A stretch of 64,000 nucleotides of DNA from positions 157,143,718-157,207,717 of the forward strand of contig NC_079134.1 in NCBI RefSeq assembly GCF_945859705.1. Direction: 5' to 3'. Both the position numbers and the translations under genes were made by a program. Below the pieces are notes generated by a model, which did no database searches, had not been told where the DNA came from, and worked only from the letters and a program-made list of their open reading frames with translations. Shown here piece by piece: positions 1-12,200 of the stretch; the stretch's first letter is position 1, and the number at the start of each line of letters is the position of its first letter. This DNA is from Episyrphus balteatus. Taxonomy: Eukaryota; Arthropoda; Insecta; Diptera; Syrphidae.

Positions 1-2820
1 GTATTAAATTTTTGAATAAATATAAAGTTATTAATATTTATATTTATGTCAATTTCTATTTTTTCATATAAGTTTTTATAACTTATTTGAAACTTCTTTA
101 AAAATAAAACGTTCGTTTCACTATTTTCAAATAAATTCTCTCTGGAGATGTTATTTTGTCTATTTTGAAACTGATCTAAATCTTTTTCTAAATTGTCCCA
201 AAATCCCAGTAGGTACTTTGTATTTTGACATATTTTTATTTTTTTTATACTTTTTTATATCCAAATGTGCATAGATGCCAAAACTTTAATAAAAAAAAAA
301 AAAAAAACAAATAAAAAAGATCTTGAGTTGAGTTCTAACTTTATTTTTTTTTTTAAGAAAAATTCTAAGTCCTTAGAACTCGTGAAAAATTATTTTCAAT
401 ATTATCCGTTTCTTACCTGTGAACCAATGAACGTAGCTACTATAAACAAACTCAAACAATATTTTGTAAACAAATTTTCGGTTTACTATGGTGCGATTAT
501 CATGATTTTTGTTTACTTTTCGGTTTTAAATAATACAAAATTGTTACCCATAATAAATTCAGTTTAGTGAAAATAATATTTTTTCTTAATTTTTTATATT
601 GGATTAATATTACAAAAAAAAAATTAATTGAAAATACGATTATAAAATTGTACAATATAAAAATTATATTATTGTTTCTTAAAGTAAAATGCACAACTGA
701 GTACATACTTACTTTTACGGTGAAATTTTGAACATGTATTGAATGTATTCACATTAAAAAAAAAAATAAAACTAGTCGTCGCGTCGGCTTATAATGAAAA
801 ATAGCTCACTTCATATTTATACTCCTGACAGAAATATTAAAAAAGTAAAAATTTAAAGTTTTTGAAAATTTTGAATAAATATAAAACAATTTTTTAGACT
901 CCATACTACCAATGTTTAAGAACTTATGCGATTTGAGAGTTTTTTTTGTATTTTTAATAGTAGTAGGTTTTAACTCTGCAGTTTTTGTGAAATTTTTAAA
1001 GAACCTCTATCCTCTACTTTAAACTAGTATTTTGCCCTGTCTATTATTGATTTTTGATTTTTATAATTCTTTCATTTGATCAAAGTTGTTAACAATTTAT
1101 CTATAATAGCATATTTTATTTCGTTCGCCATTTAAATACAAGTAAATGAACAGTTCAATTATTTATTTAAAAAAAAACTTATGTTTTAACTTTGGTTTAT
1201 AATTTTTTGCCCTTTTATTTTTGTTTCCAAAAAAGTAAAAAAAAAAGTTGCACTAAAAACGAAAAATATTGCAATTTGAGTTAAAAAAAAAACAAGGTTT
1301 TTGAAAGCAAACTAATTCAGAAATAAAAAAATATCATCTAAAGATAAACATTACTTAAAAACTAATATTCGTTTTTTTTTCATAAATGAAATTCGTAGCC
1401 GTTTTTGTCAGAATTAAACTTTGCTAATATTGATTTATAAAAGCTTCCATTATTTTTGGTCGGTAAATATAATTCCAAAAAACCCCTCGTTTTCAAAAAA
1501 CGCTACTACGACCTGACACACTTTCCCATAATCTTCTCATGAGAACTTATTGCATTTGTAATTGTCAAATACTAATCTTGATTATAGAATTCACTAATAC
1601 TCTCCAGTGCTCTATTACAGTATCCAATGACTAAGTCAAAGATTTATCGATAAAATAAATGAATCTTAAATTTTTAGGAAGTGAATCATTTAAAATTCTC
1701 TCATCTATTTAAGTAAAATTGAACTCATTTTTCAAATATGTACCTTTTATTTACATAAAGTACAGCCAACGGTATTAAATAATAAATCTTATTTTACTAC
1801 GCGTCAACTATAATTATAGTTTTATATTATTAATTGTTTGTTTTATGAATTATACCAGTTTTCCTACTCAAGTCGGAAGAGTTCCTCATTTTAGATATAA
1901 TATAATCCATTAAAGGAACATTTTCCATGAGTGGGCCTAAACAAAGTTAACCTGTTAACTGTATAATAATCTATAATACAATGTTATTCCCTTGATTTTT
2001 TTCTTCACTTTTAGCTTTATTTTACTAAAATTCGATTAACAATTTACAACAAAAAACTATTTATATGAATGAGGCAATGAGAGCAAAAGTGGTGTAACCG
2101 TGTAACCCACATTGAGTAATAGTAAAGTGTAGTGTCTGGAGGTTTACACCTCTCGGAACCAACTTAGTCCTACAGTACAATTTTTTTCCATTTAAATCTA
2201 TGCAAATTATTGCTCTCATTTGTTTATAGAAAAATCAATTTGTTTTATAACATTTTATGGTGGGCAATAAAATATGTTATCTGCACAGTTTGTTTCCTTT
2301 GCCTTTCTCAACTTTATTTTTAGGCATGGGAAAGCCTACTTTATGAGCTTTTTATCACCAACCAACAACGTCGATAATGTTTCCTTTGTTCCAATTCGTT
2401 ATTTGACCTTCTTTGCGATTGTTTCTAGGTACACAATGTGTAAACTAGTGACGTAACGAAAGGACAGAAGTCACGATGGAGAACCATAGTCCATTGAACC
2501 TCTGAAAGTTTTTTATTGATTCTACAATTTCACACTTCTTAGCTCCTCTATTTGGGAATGAAATTGTTCAAATTGATTATTTTTTCAATGTTCAACTTTG
2601 AACTTTTCTAAATACTTCTTCATGCCCACACCCATTAAAATTGAACAAATAAAGCTTAATAATTACAGGTCACGCAATCACAAGTTTTTTTTTTTTTTTG
2701 TTAATGTGTCTCTAGGATAGATATTAACATAGTAGTGTGTTTGAGGCAATTAACATTTAATACTAATCGTTTCATTTTCATTAAAAAATAAATACTAAAA
2801 TCAATTCATATATTTTCCAG
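1..2820. other. AT-rich non-coding DNA upstream of WDR47 exon
   Basis: I see no convincing exon here. Short ORFs, such as the 60-codon one at 2274-2456, lack codon structure, domains or plausible splice partners. The segment ends in a pyrimidine-rich tract and an AG at 2819-2820, directly before the open WD40 exon. It is therefore best read as the intron preceding the last WDR47 exon. Homopolymer A and T runs are frequent. Confidence 0.55.
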
Positions 2821-4042
2821 AGCTGTTTCGCCGCCACAAAGTGCACCAGTTCCAACAGTTCCAGATGAATCGTATAATTCACCAAAAGCAAGCCTTAATT
2901 TCTCGACCCGGATGAAAGGTGAACTCTTTGAAAAGTTCCACAATCAAAAAATGAAAAAAGAAGAAGAAATAACATCTTCCATTATGGCCGATAGTCATGA
3001 TGCAACAGCAGATCCTATGAATACATCCTTTTTAAACAAGGACAGCGGACGACCACATTTTGTCGCCGTTACTTCATTGGAAGACGTACAAGCAGTACGC
3101 TGTGCGGAATTCCATCCAAGTGGAAGAATCTATGCGGTCGGTTCGAATTCAAAGACTTTCCGCATTTGCGAATATCCATCGTTATTAGAAGTGCAAGAAC
3201 AACACACAACATACCAACCAACGGTATTATTCAAAAGAACAAAGCATCATAAAGGATCGATTTATTGCATGGGATGGGCTCCCGATGGGGAGCTCGTGGC
3301 CACTGGGTCAAATGACAAAACGATCAAACTAATGCGTTACAATGAGGTGAGTAAGCAGCTAGAGGGCGGAGAGATAGAACTGACAGTTCATGACGGTACC
3401 GTGAGGGATTTGTGCTTCCTAGAAGACTCGACCAATAAAGCAAGTCTTCTTATCTCTGGCGGCGCTGGGGACTGTAAGATCTATGTCACCGACTGTGCGA
3501 CTGCCACCCCATTCCAGGCCCTAAGTGGTCACGGTGGACACATACTGTCGCTCTTTAACTGGGGATGCGCCGTCTTTGCCTCTGGTTCGCATGATAAAAC
3601 TGTTCGATTTTGGGATTTACGCACACGCGGTTGTGTCAATACCATAACACCAGCTACAAATCCCAGCTCGCGGCAGGGATCTCCAGTGGCGGCAGTGTGT
3701 GTCGACCCATCGGGTAGACTACTTGTCTCCGGGCATGAGGATAGCTCATGTGTGCTGTATGACATTCGTGGTAATAGACCGATTCAGTGCTTTAAGCCGC
3801 ACGCGGCAGATGTCAGATCGATTCGCTTCTCACCATCAGCATATTATTTACTCACATCTGGGTATGACAACAAACTTGTGCTGACCGATCTACAAGCTGA
3901 TCTAACACTCCCACTGCCATCGGTGGTGGTGGCGCAGCATGCCGACAAAGTAATCTCTGGACGCTGGCATCCCACAGACTTTTCATTTTTGTCAACGTCG
4001 GCTGACAAAACAGCCACGTTGTGGGCGTTGCCGCCGTTGTAA
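2821..4042 (+). CDS. WDR47: WDR47/nemitin-like WD40-repeat protein, 3'-terminal exon (partial)
   Basis: This is the C-terminal 406 codons of a WD40-repeat protein; the gene starts outside the window. The AG at 2819-2820 is followed by an open frame from 2822 (first nucleotide 2821 completes a split codon) to a TAA at 4040-4042. An ATG at 2912 lies inside this frame, but the reading frame upstream is open and protein-like, so it is probably not the start. The order of blocks matches my knowledge of vertebrate WDR47: a linker, then RPHF and LEDVQAVR, then repeats with FHPSGRIYAVGSNSKT, KHHKGSIYCMGW, GSNDKTIK, HDGTVRDL, GAGDCKIY, SGHGGHILSL, SGSHDKTVRFWDLR, DPSGRLLVSGHEDSSC, HAADVRSIRFSP and a final SADKTATLW. 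This fits a seven-bladed propeller. WDR47 family proteins carry N-terminal LisH/CTLH domains (not in this window) and act on microtubules and in neuronal development; that role here is by family only. Coding GC content stands well above the flanks. Confidence 0.9.
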
Positions 4043-5130
4043 TCGAATATACCTTTTAAAGCTATTTCTACTTTATTTTTTTTTTTAATAATTTTATTTT
4101 TATTGCTTAGATATATATATAAAAAGTTTATGTATTCATACGAACTCAGTGCAATACAATTTTTTTTTTTTTTTCTAATCTCTAATAAATCATGCATAAT
4201 TCATTGATGTGTATTTAAAAGCCGCAGTCGAATAACAAAAAAAAACAAAACTTGCTCGTATTTAAATTCATTTATTATACTTTCTGCAATGTTTTTAATT
4301 GATTCTTATTTTAATTATTTACTAATTATTACATATTTATTTAACTCTTAAGATATTTGCCGCAAAACATGACCTTATATTAACCAATTTCTAATAAACA
4401 ACAACGATTCACTATAACGTGGGTTTGTTTTCAAATTATTTTTTTTTATTTAAAAATAATAAATTATTTTATAATCGATTTAATATGTATACATAATTAA
4501 TTGGTTAATATTGATTTTTTTTAGAAACAATTGAGATTATTTTGTTTTATATAATTTTTTTGCTATGCCCTCGAATATTTGAAAAATTGTATTTTTTTAT
4601 TTATATGCCAAGTGCCCCCATATTATATTGAAATTATTAATAAAAAAATATATAATATTTATATTTCATAAACACATTTAAACCATTTTTTAATCTCATT
4701 AAATTTGTGAGATGTTAAACAAATAAAAAATAATAATAATTTATATATTTCATAGAATTTTAAAAAATTCAAGAAAAAAAAAAACTTAATTACATAAAAA
4801 TATGATTATTATTATAATTATTAATATTATTACTTTTCCTAGATTTTAATGTGTGTTTTTATACGTTTATTTTTAATCAAAATAAAAAAAAAAAAGAATA
4901 TAAAAATAAAATGCATTATACATATATTTTTTTTAATATTTTAATTTTTGTTTGTTTATTTGAAAAATAAATAAAATTCTTTACAGAAATTAACTGAAAA
5001 AAATAAATCAATGTAACTGATTAAAAATTAAAAAACAACAAGCAGAAAGAAACAAAAATTAAATAAATAAACAAAAAAAGTATTAAAAAAAAAAACAAGT
5101 TATTTGTTGTTATGTCTCTGCTCTTTACTA
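4043..5130 (+). other. Probable WDR47 3' UTR
   Basis: AT-rich, A/T homopolymer-rich sequence directly after the WDR47 stop, without ORFs. Candidate poly(A) signals AATAAA occur at 4184-4189 and again near 4390. The true end of the transcript cannot be set from sequence; the texture of the DNA changes around 5.1 kb. Confidence 0.45.
4184..4189 (+). promoter_or_regulatory. Candidate poly(A) signal for WDR47
   Basis: Canonical AATAAA about 140 nt after the stop codon, preceded by a long T run. Other AATAAA copies follow in this AT-rich DNA, so use of this one is only plausible. Confidence 0.35.
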
Positions 5131-7216
5131 TCTATCATCATACAAGTGTGAGAAGTGTTTGATATTTTTAATTTTAGTAAAGGAGTCACGCTTTGAGAAT
5201 CGTCATCTTCATCGTATAAGGAGGTAACTAGATTTTTTTTTGAGATGACATTGATTTTTGTTTGCTGTTTCTAATCCAGACGGAGGCAAAAGTGTTTTTT
5301 TTTGTATTTGATTTGTGATTTATAATGCATTTTGTTAGCCTCTATTGATGGTTAAAGAGAGTGTTATATGTTTTTATTTATTTTTATTTTTCTAGACACA
5401 GTTTGAAATGAACGTAAACATATTTGAATATTCAAGGTGACCTCATTTTTGTGATTTGCTTTTAGTGTGATCCAAATGAGGTAATTTATTTTTGTGCTGT
5501 TAAAAATTTGCGTGTTTGATATTTATTCTCATCATAGTCATCTTCAATTAATATCTAGTTTGGAAAGAAGATTGATAGAAAATGATAATTCTAAGGCACG
5601 ATACGTATGTTACTATGGGAAAATATAAATTTAATACAAATCATTTAAAATACGGGTGTAATGCAATTCCTTGCAAAAGACGAATAAAAGATTTTGATAC
5701 CATAGACATGTTCAAGGTTTTGTTATAGTTTGGAATAAGGGTTTTGAGAAAACAGCCCATTCCATATATCCTAGAAAAGGCAAACATTTAACTTTTTTTC
5801 ATTCTGATACTGATTTTGTCGATTTTTCATTTTTCTTTTGAGTTTATGCCGGAGGTTGTAAGAAAAAGTATAGGTAATATTTAATTTTTATTTTTACGTA
5901 AGATTATTTTTGCAAGTACATTTATGTATCTTGAAAATCATTTTTTTTTTCGCAAGCTTTGTTATTTGTCGAAAATAAAAAATGATTTTTTTGAAAATGT
6001 TAAAACGTTTTTGTATTATAATTTTCCTTTGAATCGTTTACGTAGTTTACGAGAAAATAAGACATAAAGAAATTGATTCTGCCGTAAATAACGGTTAAAA
6101 AATTGTTTTTTTTTGTTTAAAAATAGGACTTTTGCCATTGAACGATACATGTATTAGTTATAATTCAGAGGTGTGTTTTCAGGTGTTATCCATGAATTAG
6201 AAAAAAAAAAATACGAACATTGAATTTTGAAAACTAAATTATGTACATGTACATTAGTAAATTGTGAAAAAAATTACTTCGAAATTTTATTTTTTAATTT
6301 TGATTTTGAAAATTAATTTTTCAAAAACTTTCCTATGAAACAGATTTATAATAAAAGCCGAAGTTTTTGGCTTTGCAAAAACCGGAATAAACCGTTGGGG
6401 CTTTTGTTGTCTTTACTTTTTGTTTAAAAAAAATGTATGGAATTTTTTTTTTTTAATTTTTGATGTGTTTTATTCAAAATTTCTGCTGAAAAAAAAGAGA
6501 TAGCTGACAAATTATTAAATTTTTGGAAAATTTGAAGGTTGTTCACAAACTATGTAAGTTGAAAATTTTATTAAAAAGCGGAATAACTTTCTGAATAATA
6601 ATTTTAAAATTTTTGAAACTGCAGCTGTAAAAAAGCAATGATTTTGAAACCTATTCCATTATTTTTTTTTTAATGAAAAATAATGAGTTTCGACGAATTG
6701 TATTGAGTTTATGAGATTTGTTTTTTCCTTATATTTTTAAAACAATTTTAATTTCTAAAAATTCTGAATATTAGTTCATTCGGAGTTGAATTCAGGGTTT
6801 TTTTTTTAAGCTGGAAACATTCATTTTCTTTTTTCTTAAAATATTAGGTGAAAAAAAATAACATGTTGCAGTCATCCAACAGGATAACCTTTTATTAATT
6901 TTTTGGGAGCCCCGTGTGAAAAAGCCCTCAAAAATATCTCCTACGCAGTCTTAGGTACAGTGTTTTTTGAATTTAAATAATTTTAATTTGTAATTGGAAT
7001 TTACAAAACCTATTTAATTTTTGCATGGGTCCAATTATGGTACAGGCAGGACCCGGGAATAGTACGGGTAACCAACAATGCAGTACGTAAAAAGCCCCAT
7101 AATTTGCATCTATTCTGTCTATTCTGATTCAAGTCTAAGATAGATATCTTAAGAGAAAATAAGGCAACACATTAAATGTATCTGTTTGTTTCGTTTCTTA
7201 TATCCTATTTCTTATC
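5131..7216. other. Intergenic DNA, nothing recognised
   Basis: Two kilobases of AT-rich DNA with many T and A homopolymers. No ORF with protein-like composition, RNA gene or transposon end was recognised. It may include more WDR47 3' UTR at its left side. Confidence 0.4.
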
Positions 7217-7220
7217 TATA

Positions 7221-7453
7221 GGGTAGAGTTGCCTATTTTCGGCCGTCTCCAGTTTCCGGTCACCTTTCGGAAAATCGTTATAACTAGGGTTTTCATAGGA
7301 TTTATTCCAAAATTTTGCTCTTATGCTGTTCTTATTTGTTAGAACATCATACGATTGAAAATTTGGAATAAACCCCTTCAAAATCACTAGTTATAACGAT
7401 TTTTCCAAAGGTGGCCGGAAACTGGAGACGGCCGAAAATAGGCAACTCTACCC
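7221..7453. mobile_element. Hairpin MITE with TA/TATA target site, GGGTAGAGTTGCC ends
   Basis: The first and last roughly 100 bp are inverted copies of each other: GGGTAGAGTTGCC at the left edge and GGCAACTCTACCC at the right, followed inwards by matching blocks containing GGCCGTCTCCAGTTTCCGG and its complement. TATA flanks both ends. The element is almost all stem, about 233 bp, with a short spacer near 7337. This is the form of a Tc1/mariner-type MITE with TA duplication; the superfamily is inferred from the TA flanks only. The 60-codon minus-strand ORF inside is a by-product of the hairpin. Confidence 0.8.
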
Positions 7454-7457
7454 TATA

Positions 7458-8490
7458 CAATCTAACGTGGGGCCCCGACATAAGGGTATGTATACGCCCC
7501 GAATGCATCAAACCTTATAATTTCTGATAAAATTATAAACATAACTTTCAAATAGTCCGATTTAGGGCCTGCAAACGGGCCCCTGTCCTTTAGACAAAAT
7601 GAGACTGTTTAATATTTAAAATTTTTATTTTAACTTGATTTTTATATGTTCTGTATGGTTCAATTTTAAAGTTCAAGTGACCTCAACTCCAAAGCGTTTC
7701 GCCCAGGTACGACAGTGGACTCATCAGTTAGATCAGTCGCTCCACTTAAAATAAAAATAATTTTTATTGTTTTTATTCTGAGTTTTGGTTTGAATATTCT
7801 TTTTAATGCCACTTTATTTATTAATCTGGCAACTCTTTTCCATTCAATTAAACTCTACTACTTTTTGTGGCTGCCAAAATCTACTACACTCAAAATGAGA
7901 AGTGAAAAATTTTTTTTAGTACACCCCGAAACATTTTCGCTATCGTCTGCATTGAATTCTTCGGTTCGCAAAAAATTAACAAAAAAAATTTCTTCATCAA
8001 TTTAAAACTATTAGCAAAGTGCAAAAAAAATAAAACTAATTTAAACACAAATAATTAAATTAGCAATGCAGTTGATGTGAATTTATATTTATCTCAAATT
8101 GGCCAAATTAAACTACATATTTAAATTATATCTCAATGTCTCCCTGTTAAACTGAATTAGTAAAAAAAAACACCTTTTCATAAAATTTCTGTGAATATAA
8201 AAAAAAGACGACTATTTTTTTCATCAAAAGTGTTATTAACTGTTTTTCTGCCCAATTTCTGTTTTTTTTTTTCCCTAAAAAAATTTGTCCATTGCTTCGA
8301 AAATTCCGTACGTTGTTGGATAATTTTTCTTCATTTTCGCCGACGACGACGACCGGAGGTGGAAAAATTGATTAATATTTTTTTTTTTTGATTTTTTTCT
8401 TTCCTCAAAGAAAAAAGAGAATAAATAAAGTTTTTTTTTTTTCTTATGTTTCTATCCATTATCCATTCATATATCGTGAGTAGAAAAGAG
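7458..8490. other. Intergenic DNA between WDR47 and FAM120-like gene
   Basis: AT-rich DNA. A 96-codon ORF at 7715-8005 is leucine/phenylalanine-rich with no recognisable domain and looks fortuitous. A short stretch near 7735-7775 (CGCTCC, then CTTAAAATAAAAATAATTTT) resembles one near 55370-55400, suggesting an old dispersed repeat. The right side, closer to 8.4 kb, probably holds the promoter-proximal region of the next gene. Confidence 0.4.
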
Positions 8491-8495
8491 ACAAG

Positions 8496-8503
8496 TATAT
8501 AAG
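8496..8503 (+). promoter_or_regulatory. Candidate TATA box of the FAM120-like gene
   Basis: TATATAAG about 35 bp upstream of a GTGCAGTGC stretch that loosely resembles an initiator. It lies about 610 bp before the start codon, and the intervening DNA has the look of a fly 5' UTR. Spacing to the initiator-like motif is slightly long, and a second CCAGTT candidate is near 8579. Position is tentative. Confidence 0.3.
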
Positions 8504-8529
8504 CTGCAGTAATTAATCGGATATACACA

Positions 8530-9112
8530 AGTGCAGTGCGCATAAGTGCAATAGAAATAGTCGTGTGTGTGTGTGCTCCAGTTAGTACACTTAATTTGTG
8601 TTTCAGCCAAAGAGCCGGCTAATGGGTGGTGTTGTTGGCATCAAGTGCGAATGAGATAAATTTATATTTTGTCAATTTAACCAGTTAAAGTGTGTAAGGG
8701 AACGCACGATTGTACTGTTTAAATTTTTGTTCTAAATTTTTCACACCCCCTCTTAGAGGAGACAGACGGGCGGAGTGTTGTTTATTTTTTTTTTTTGTCT
8801 TTTGTGGATTTCTTTTTCCAATCAAATTGAACGACGAGCAAAAAAAGAAAGAAGAAGAAAGAAAGGATAAAACAGGAAGGAATTCCTCTGCCTCGTGTGT
8901 TAACTGTCAGACGGAAAGGATTTTTTTTAAACTGTTCTCACAAAAGAGAAGAAGAGAATTTTTTCAAAATTAACTTGAAAAAAATATATTTTTGTTTCGA
9001 AAAATAACTGCATTGTGTGTTTTTTTGTATTGAAAACATAGAAATTTGAATTGTTTTCTATATTTTTGTTTGTTGTAAAGTAAATTTCACAAAAAAAAAA
9101 AAAAGAAGCAAT
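8530..9112 (+). other. Probable 5' UTR of the FAM120-like gene
   Basis: Sequence between the tentative start region and the ATG at 9113. It is less AT-biased than its surroundings in 8530-8900 and becomes A-rich just before the ATG. The context GAAGCAATATG gives a purine at -5 but T at -1, so it is only partly like the fly start consensus. A short upstream ORF of 87 codons (8710-8973) shows no conservation cue and would end before the main start. Confidence 0.4.
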
Positions 9113-9218
9113 ATGATCGATCCGGCAGATTTGCAAACTTTTTTGTCGAAAGTCGACGGGGGTGCGGTTGGTGTTGATCTATTCAAAATTGGCCAAAAGC
9201 ATCATGATGAACATGCAC
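9113..9218 (+). CDS. FAM120A-like: FAM120-like coding exon 1 (start exon)
   Basis: Begins with the only ATG in phase with exon 2 and encodes 35 codons plus one nucleotide, starting MIDPADLQTFLSK. It ends at C|GTAAGT, a strong donor. The vertebrate counterpart starts with GVQGFQDYIEKH; the LQTFLSK segment is a weak equivalent, so the extreme N-terminus is divergent. The following intron of 6,274 bp is the largest of the gene and is filled with transposon debris. Confidence 0.78.
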
Positions 9219-12200
9219 GTAAGTATTTTACAGTTAACACGAAAAATAAGGTAAATGTTGGGTAACAGCTTGCAAATTTTTTGTTTGACCTTCTTTTTTT
9301 GTTTTTGCTTTGAGAAAGAGGAAAAAAGGGGTACTTAACTGAATTAAGGACCAAACGGCTTAAAAGCCACGTACATTCCAACTTGTCATATCTTTAAAAT
9401 GCATATAAATCCTTATGACATGTTAACTGTTTGTTATATACATAGAAACACTAGTCACAGACTTTTGAGGGCAGATGTACAATGAGGTTTGCAAAAACTG
9501 GAATTTTTAAGTATGCCAAAAGAGCATAGCTCCGGTTCATGTGCATTTATTGTACATAACAAAATTCATATACAATTGATGGTCACGCAAAATTTCAAAA
9601 AGAAAATCAAATACTTTACCTAGGAGAAGTGAAAAATCAATATGCGGTGTGGCTTTGGTTGTTGTAATTTTTTTTTTGTTTGTTCTTTCATAATAATTAT
9701 TGTAAATGAAGGTTTTTGCAAAAGGGTAGAATAAACGATAAAGAATTAAGGGCAAAATAGAAATGTGCGTTCTAGGGTGCTAATGTTGAGGTGCTTAGGT
9801 ACCTACCTCAACATTTGGCAGCCAATACCTATGAAAAGGGAGGTGTTACATTTATTTTGGTTTCTAGTTGTATTCCGATAGTTTTAAATGGGCTTGCAGC
9901 GCTAGCTTAATCTGAGGTACATTTTTAGGTTTCACTTATACAAGATTCATTTATTTATTTATTTATCTACGGAGCATTAACTCTAACAGATACAAAATTC
10001 CTTAAATCTAAGCTCTATTTATTTATTAATGATATAGTATATAATATAATAATAATTTAATCTAGAGCAAATAAATCAATTAATTTAAGTTTAAACTTTA
10101 TTCTGTCATCATTTAAATCTAAGGCTAAGCATTTGAAATTAAACAGATGAATACATTTTGTAATGGGTTCATTTTGCCCATATCTAAAAACATGAAAAGG
10201 AACATGCAAAAGATACCTCTGACGAATAACCCTTTCTGGAGCATATATTTTAAATTGTTCCAAAAGATTAGGACATTTAATACGATAAGAAAAGACATCA
10301 TGGACAAGCATAATACAACTAATATTTCTTCTAGTCTCTAAAGACTCTAAACCAATCAAAGCACACCTCGTCGAATACACTGGCATTTCATTCAACCTCC
10401 AATTAAGTTGTTTAACAACAAATCTTGTGAAAGATTTTTGAACACGTTCCAATCTCATCTGAGAAGAGACATATGTATGTAGGACACCACACAATAGAAC
10501 AATACTCTAATAACGGACGTACCAGAGATACATAAACAGATTTAATGGCGTAGGGATTAGAAAATTCTTTACAATTTCGCTTAAGAAATCCAAGCATTGA
10601 ATTTGCTTTGGCAACTATATAATCAATATGGTTTGAGAATGTCAATTTGGTATCAAACACCACCCCAAGATCTTTGACAATACAAGAAAGACCTAAGACA
10701 TTATTTAAAATTTTATACATATTCATATTTAAGAGGAGTTCTGTTGTGATAAACAGAGAAAGACTGACATTTATTAATATTTAAAGCAATACAATTACGA
10801 TCACACCAATCAACTATGTATAACATTTATGTCATTTTGAAGCAAAAAGCAATCATGAACATTTTTAACACATAAGAATATCTTCAAATCATCAGCGTAC
10901 ATTAAACAGGATGCATATTTCAACAATGATGGAATTTCATTTATAAAGATATTGAACAACAATGGGCCCAAACGACTTCCCTGGGGAACGCCAGATGACA
11001 CATCAATAGTTCTTGAATAAGCATTTTCTAATTTAACTTTTTGTTTTCTATTCATTAAATAATTAGAAATCCATTTCAAGAAAGTAGAATTGGTTCCAAA
11101 AGAATATAATCTACTCTTATTAAAATGTCATGTGAAACGGTGTCAAATGCTTTGACAAAATCAGTGAACCCCACATCTACTTGACCAGCAGCTTCCAAAG
11201 TATCAGATAGATATTTACTAAATAAGATCAAATTCGTAGTTGTAGAACGCCCAGATACGAAACCATGCTGATAAGGAGATATATATTCTTTAACATTAAA
11301 GTAAAACTTTTTAGTAACAATTTGCTCAAATAATTTTGGAATGGCTGAAATCTTAGATATTCCTCTAAAATTTTCAATTTTTTGTCTAGGTCCAGCTTTA
11401 TGTATTGGTGTTATAAAAATATACCCGCAGACAGAGAGAGATAAATTAAAAATAACTTTTAAAGGAATAATTAAAATATGACAGCATTTTTTCAATATTA
11501 TTGAGGGAATTTTATCAGGCCCAGAACTATTATCAGAACTTAATGAATTTAAACCTTCAAGAATATCTTCATCTGACAAATACATGGATCCCATATCAGC
11601 GCTAGAAGTAACAAAACGGTCAACAGTAGGGTAAATACTATTATGGTTTACGTATACGCTTTCGAAAAAATTTGCAAACAATTCACATGTAGTTTTAATG
11701 TCAGTAGACAAAATGCCATTATATTCCATGTTTCTTTGAAAGCCATAAGTCTTCTTCTTATCCTTCATAAATGTCCAGAAACTTATTCGGGATTTTGATT
11801 GCTTAGTCATCATTACAATTCTTTGGTTTTAAAATAGAAAGTTCGGCTTTTACCCCCTGAATACAATGGTGTAGCTGTGGCTTTAGCTTGTAGCGCAAGT
11901 TGAAGAATTGTCAACATTTTGCTCAGCTGCCGCCAAATTTTGTAGGGTTTTCCCTCAATAAAATGTTGACAGTACTACAAGCTACAGCCACAGCTAAACC
12001 ATTATATTCAACCAGTTATTGTTGTGTCGGACCTGTGGAAGGCTGAAAAACTTACATTCGTAAAAGCTCAAAAACTATTTCACGGAAATTGACAGCCAAA
12101 GAAGAACTAGAACGAGAATACGTAAAATCCTCAAAATAACGTAAAGCTTTCTATAAGAACTTCCTTCTTTTCTGAAACAATAAGAGCCTGCAAAGTAGCT

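Noticed and set aside
2912..2914. ATG at 2912 as the start of a 376-aa WD40 protein
   Set aside because: The frame is open and protein-like for 30 codons upstream to a good acceptor, and the family has a long N-terminal part, so this is an internal Met.
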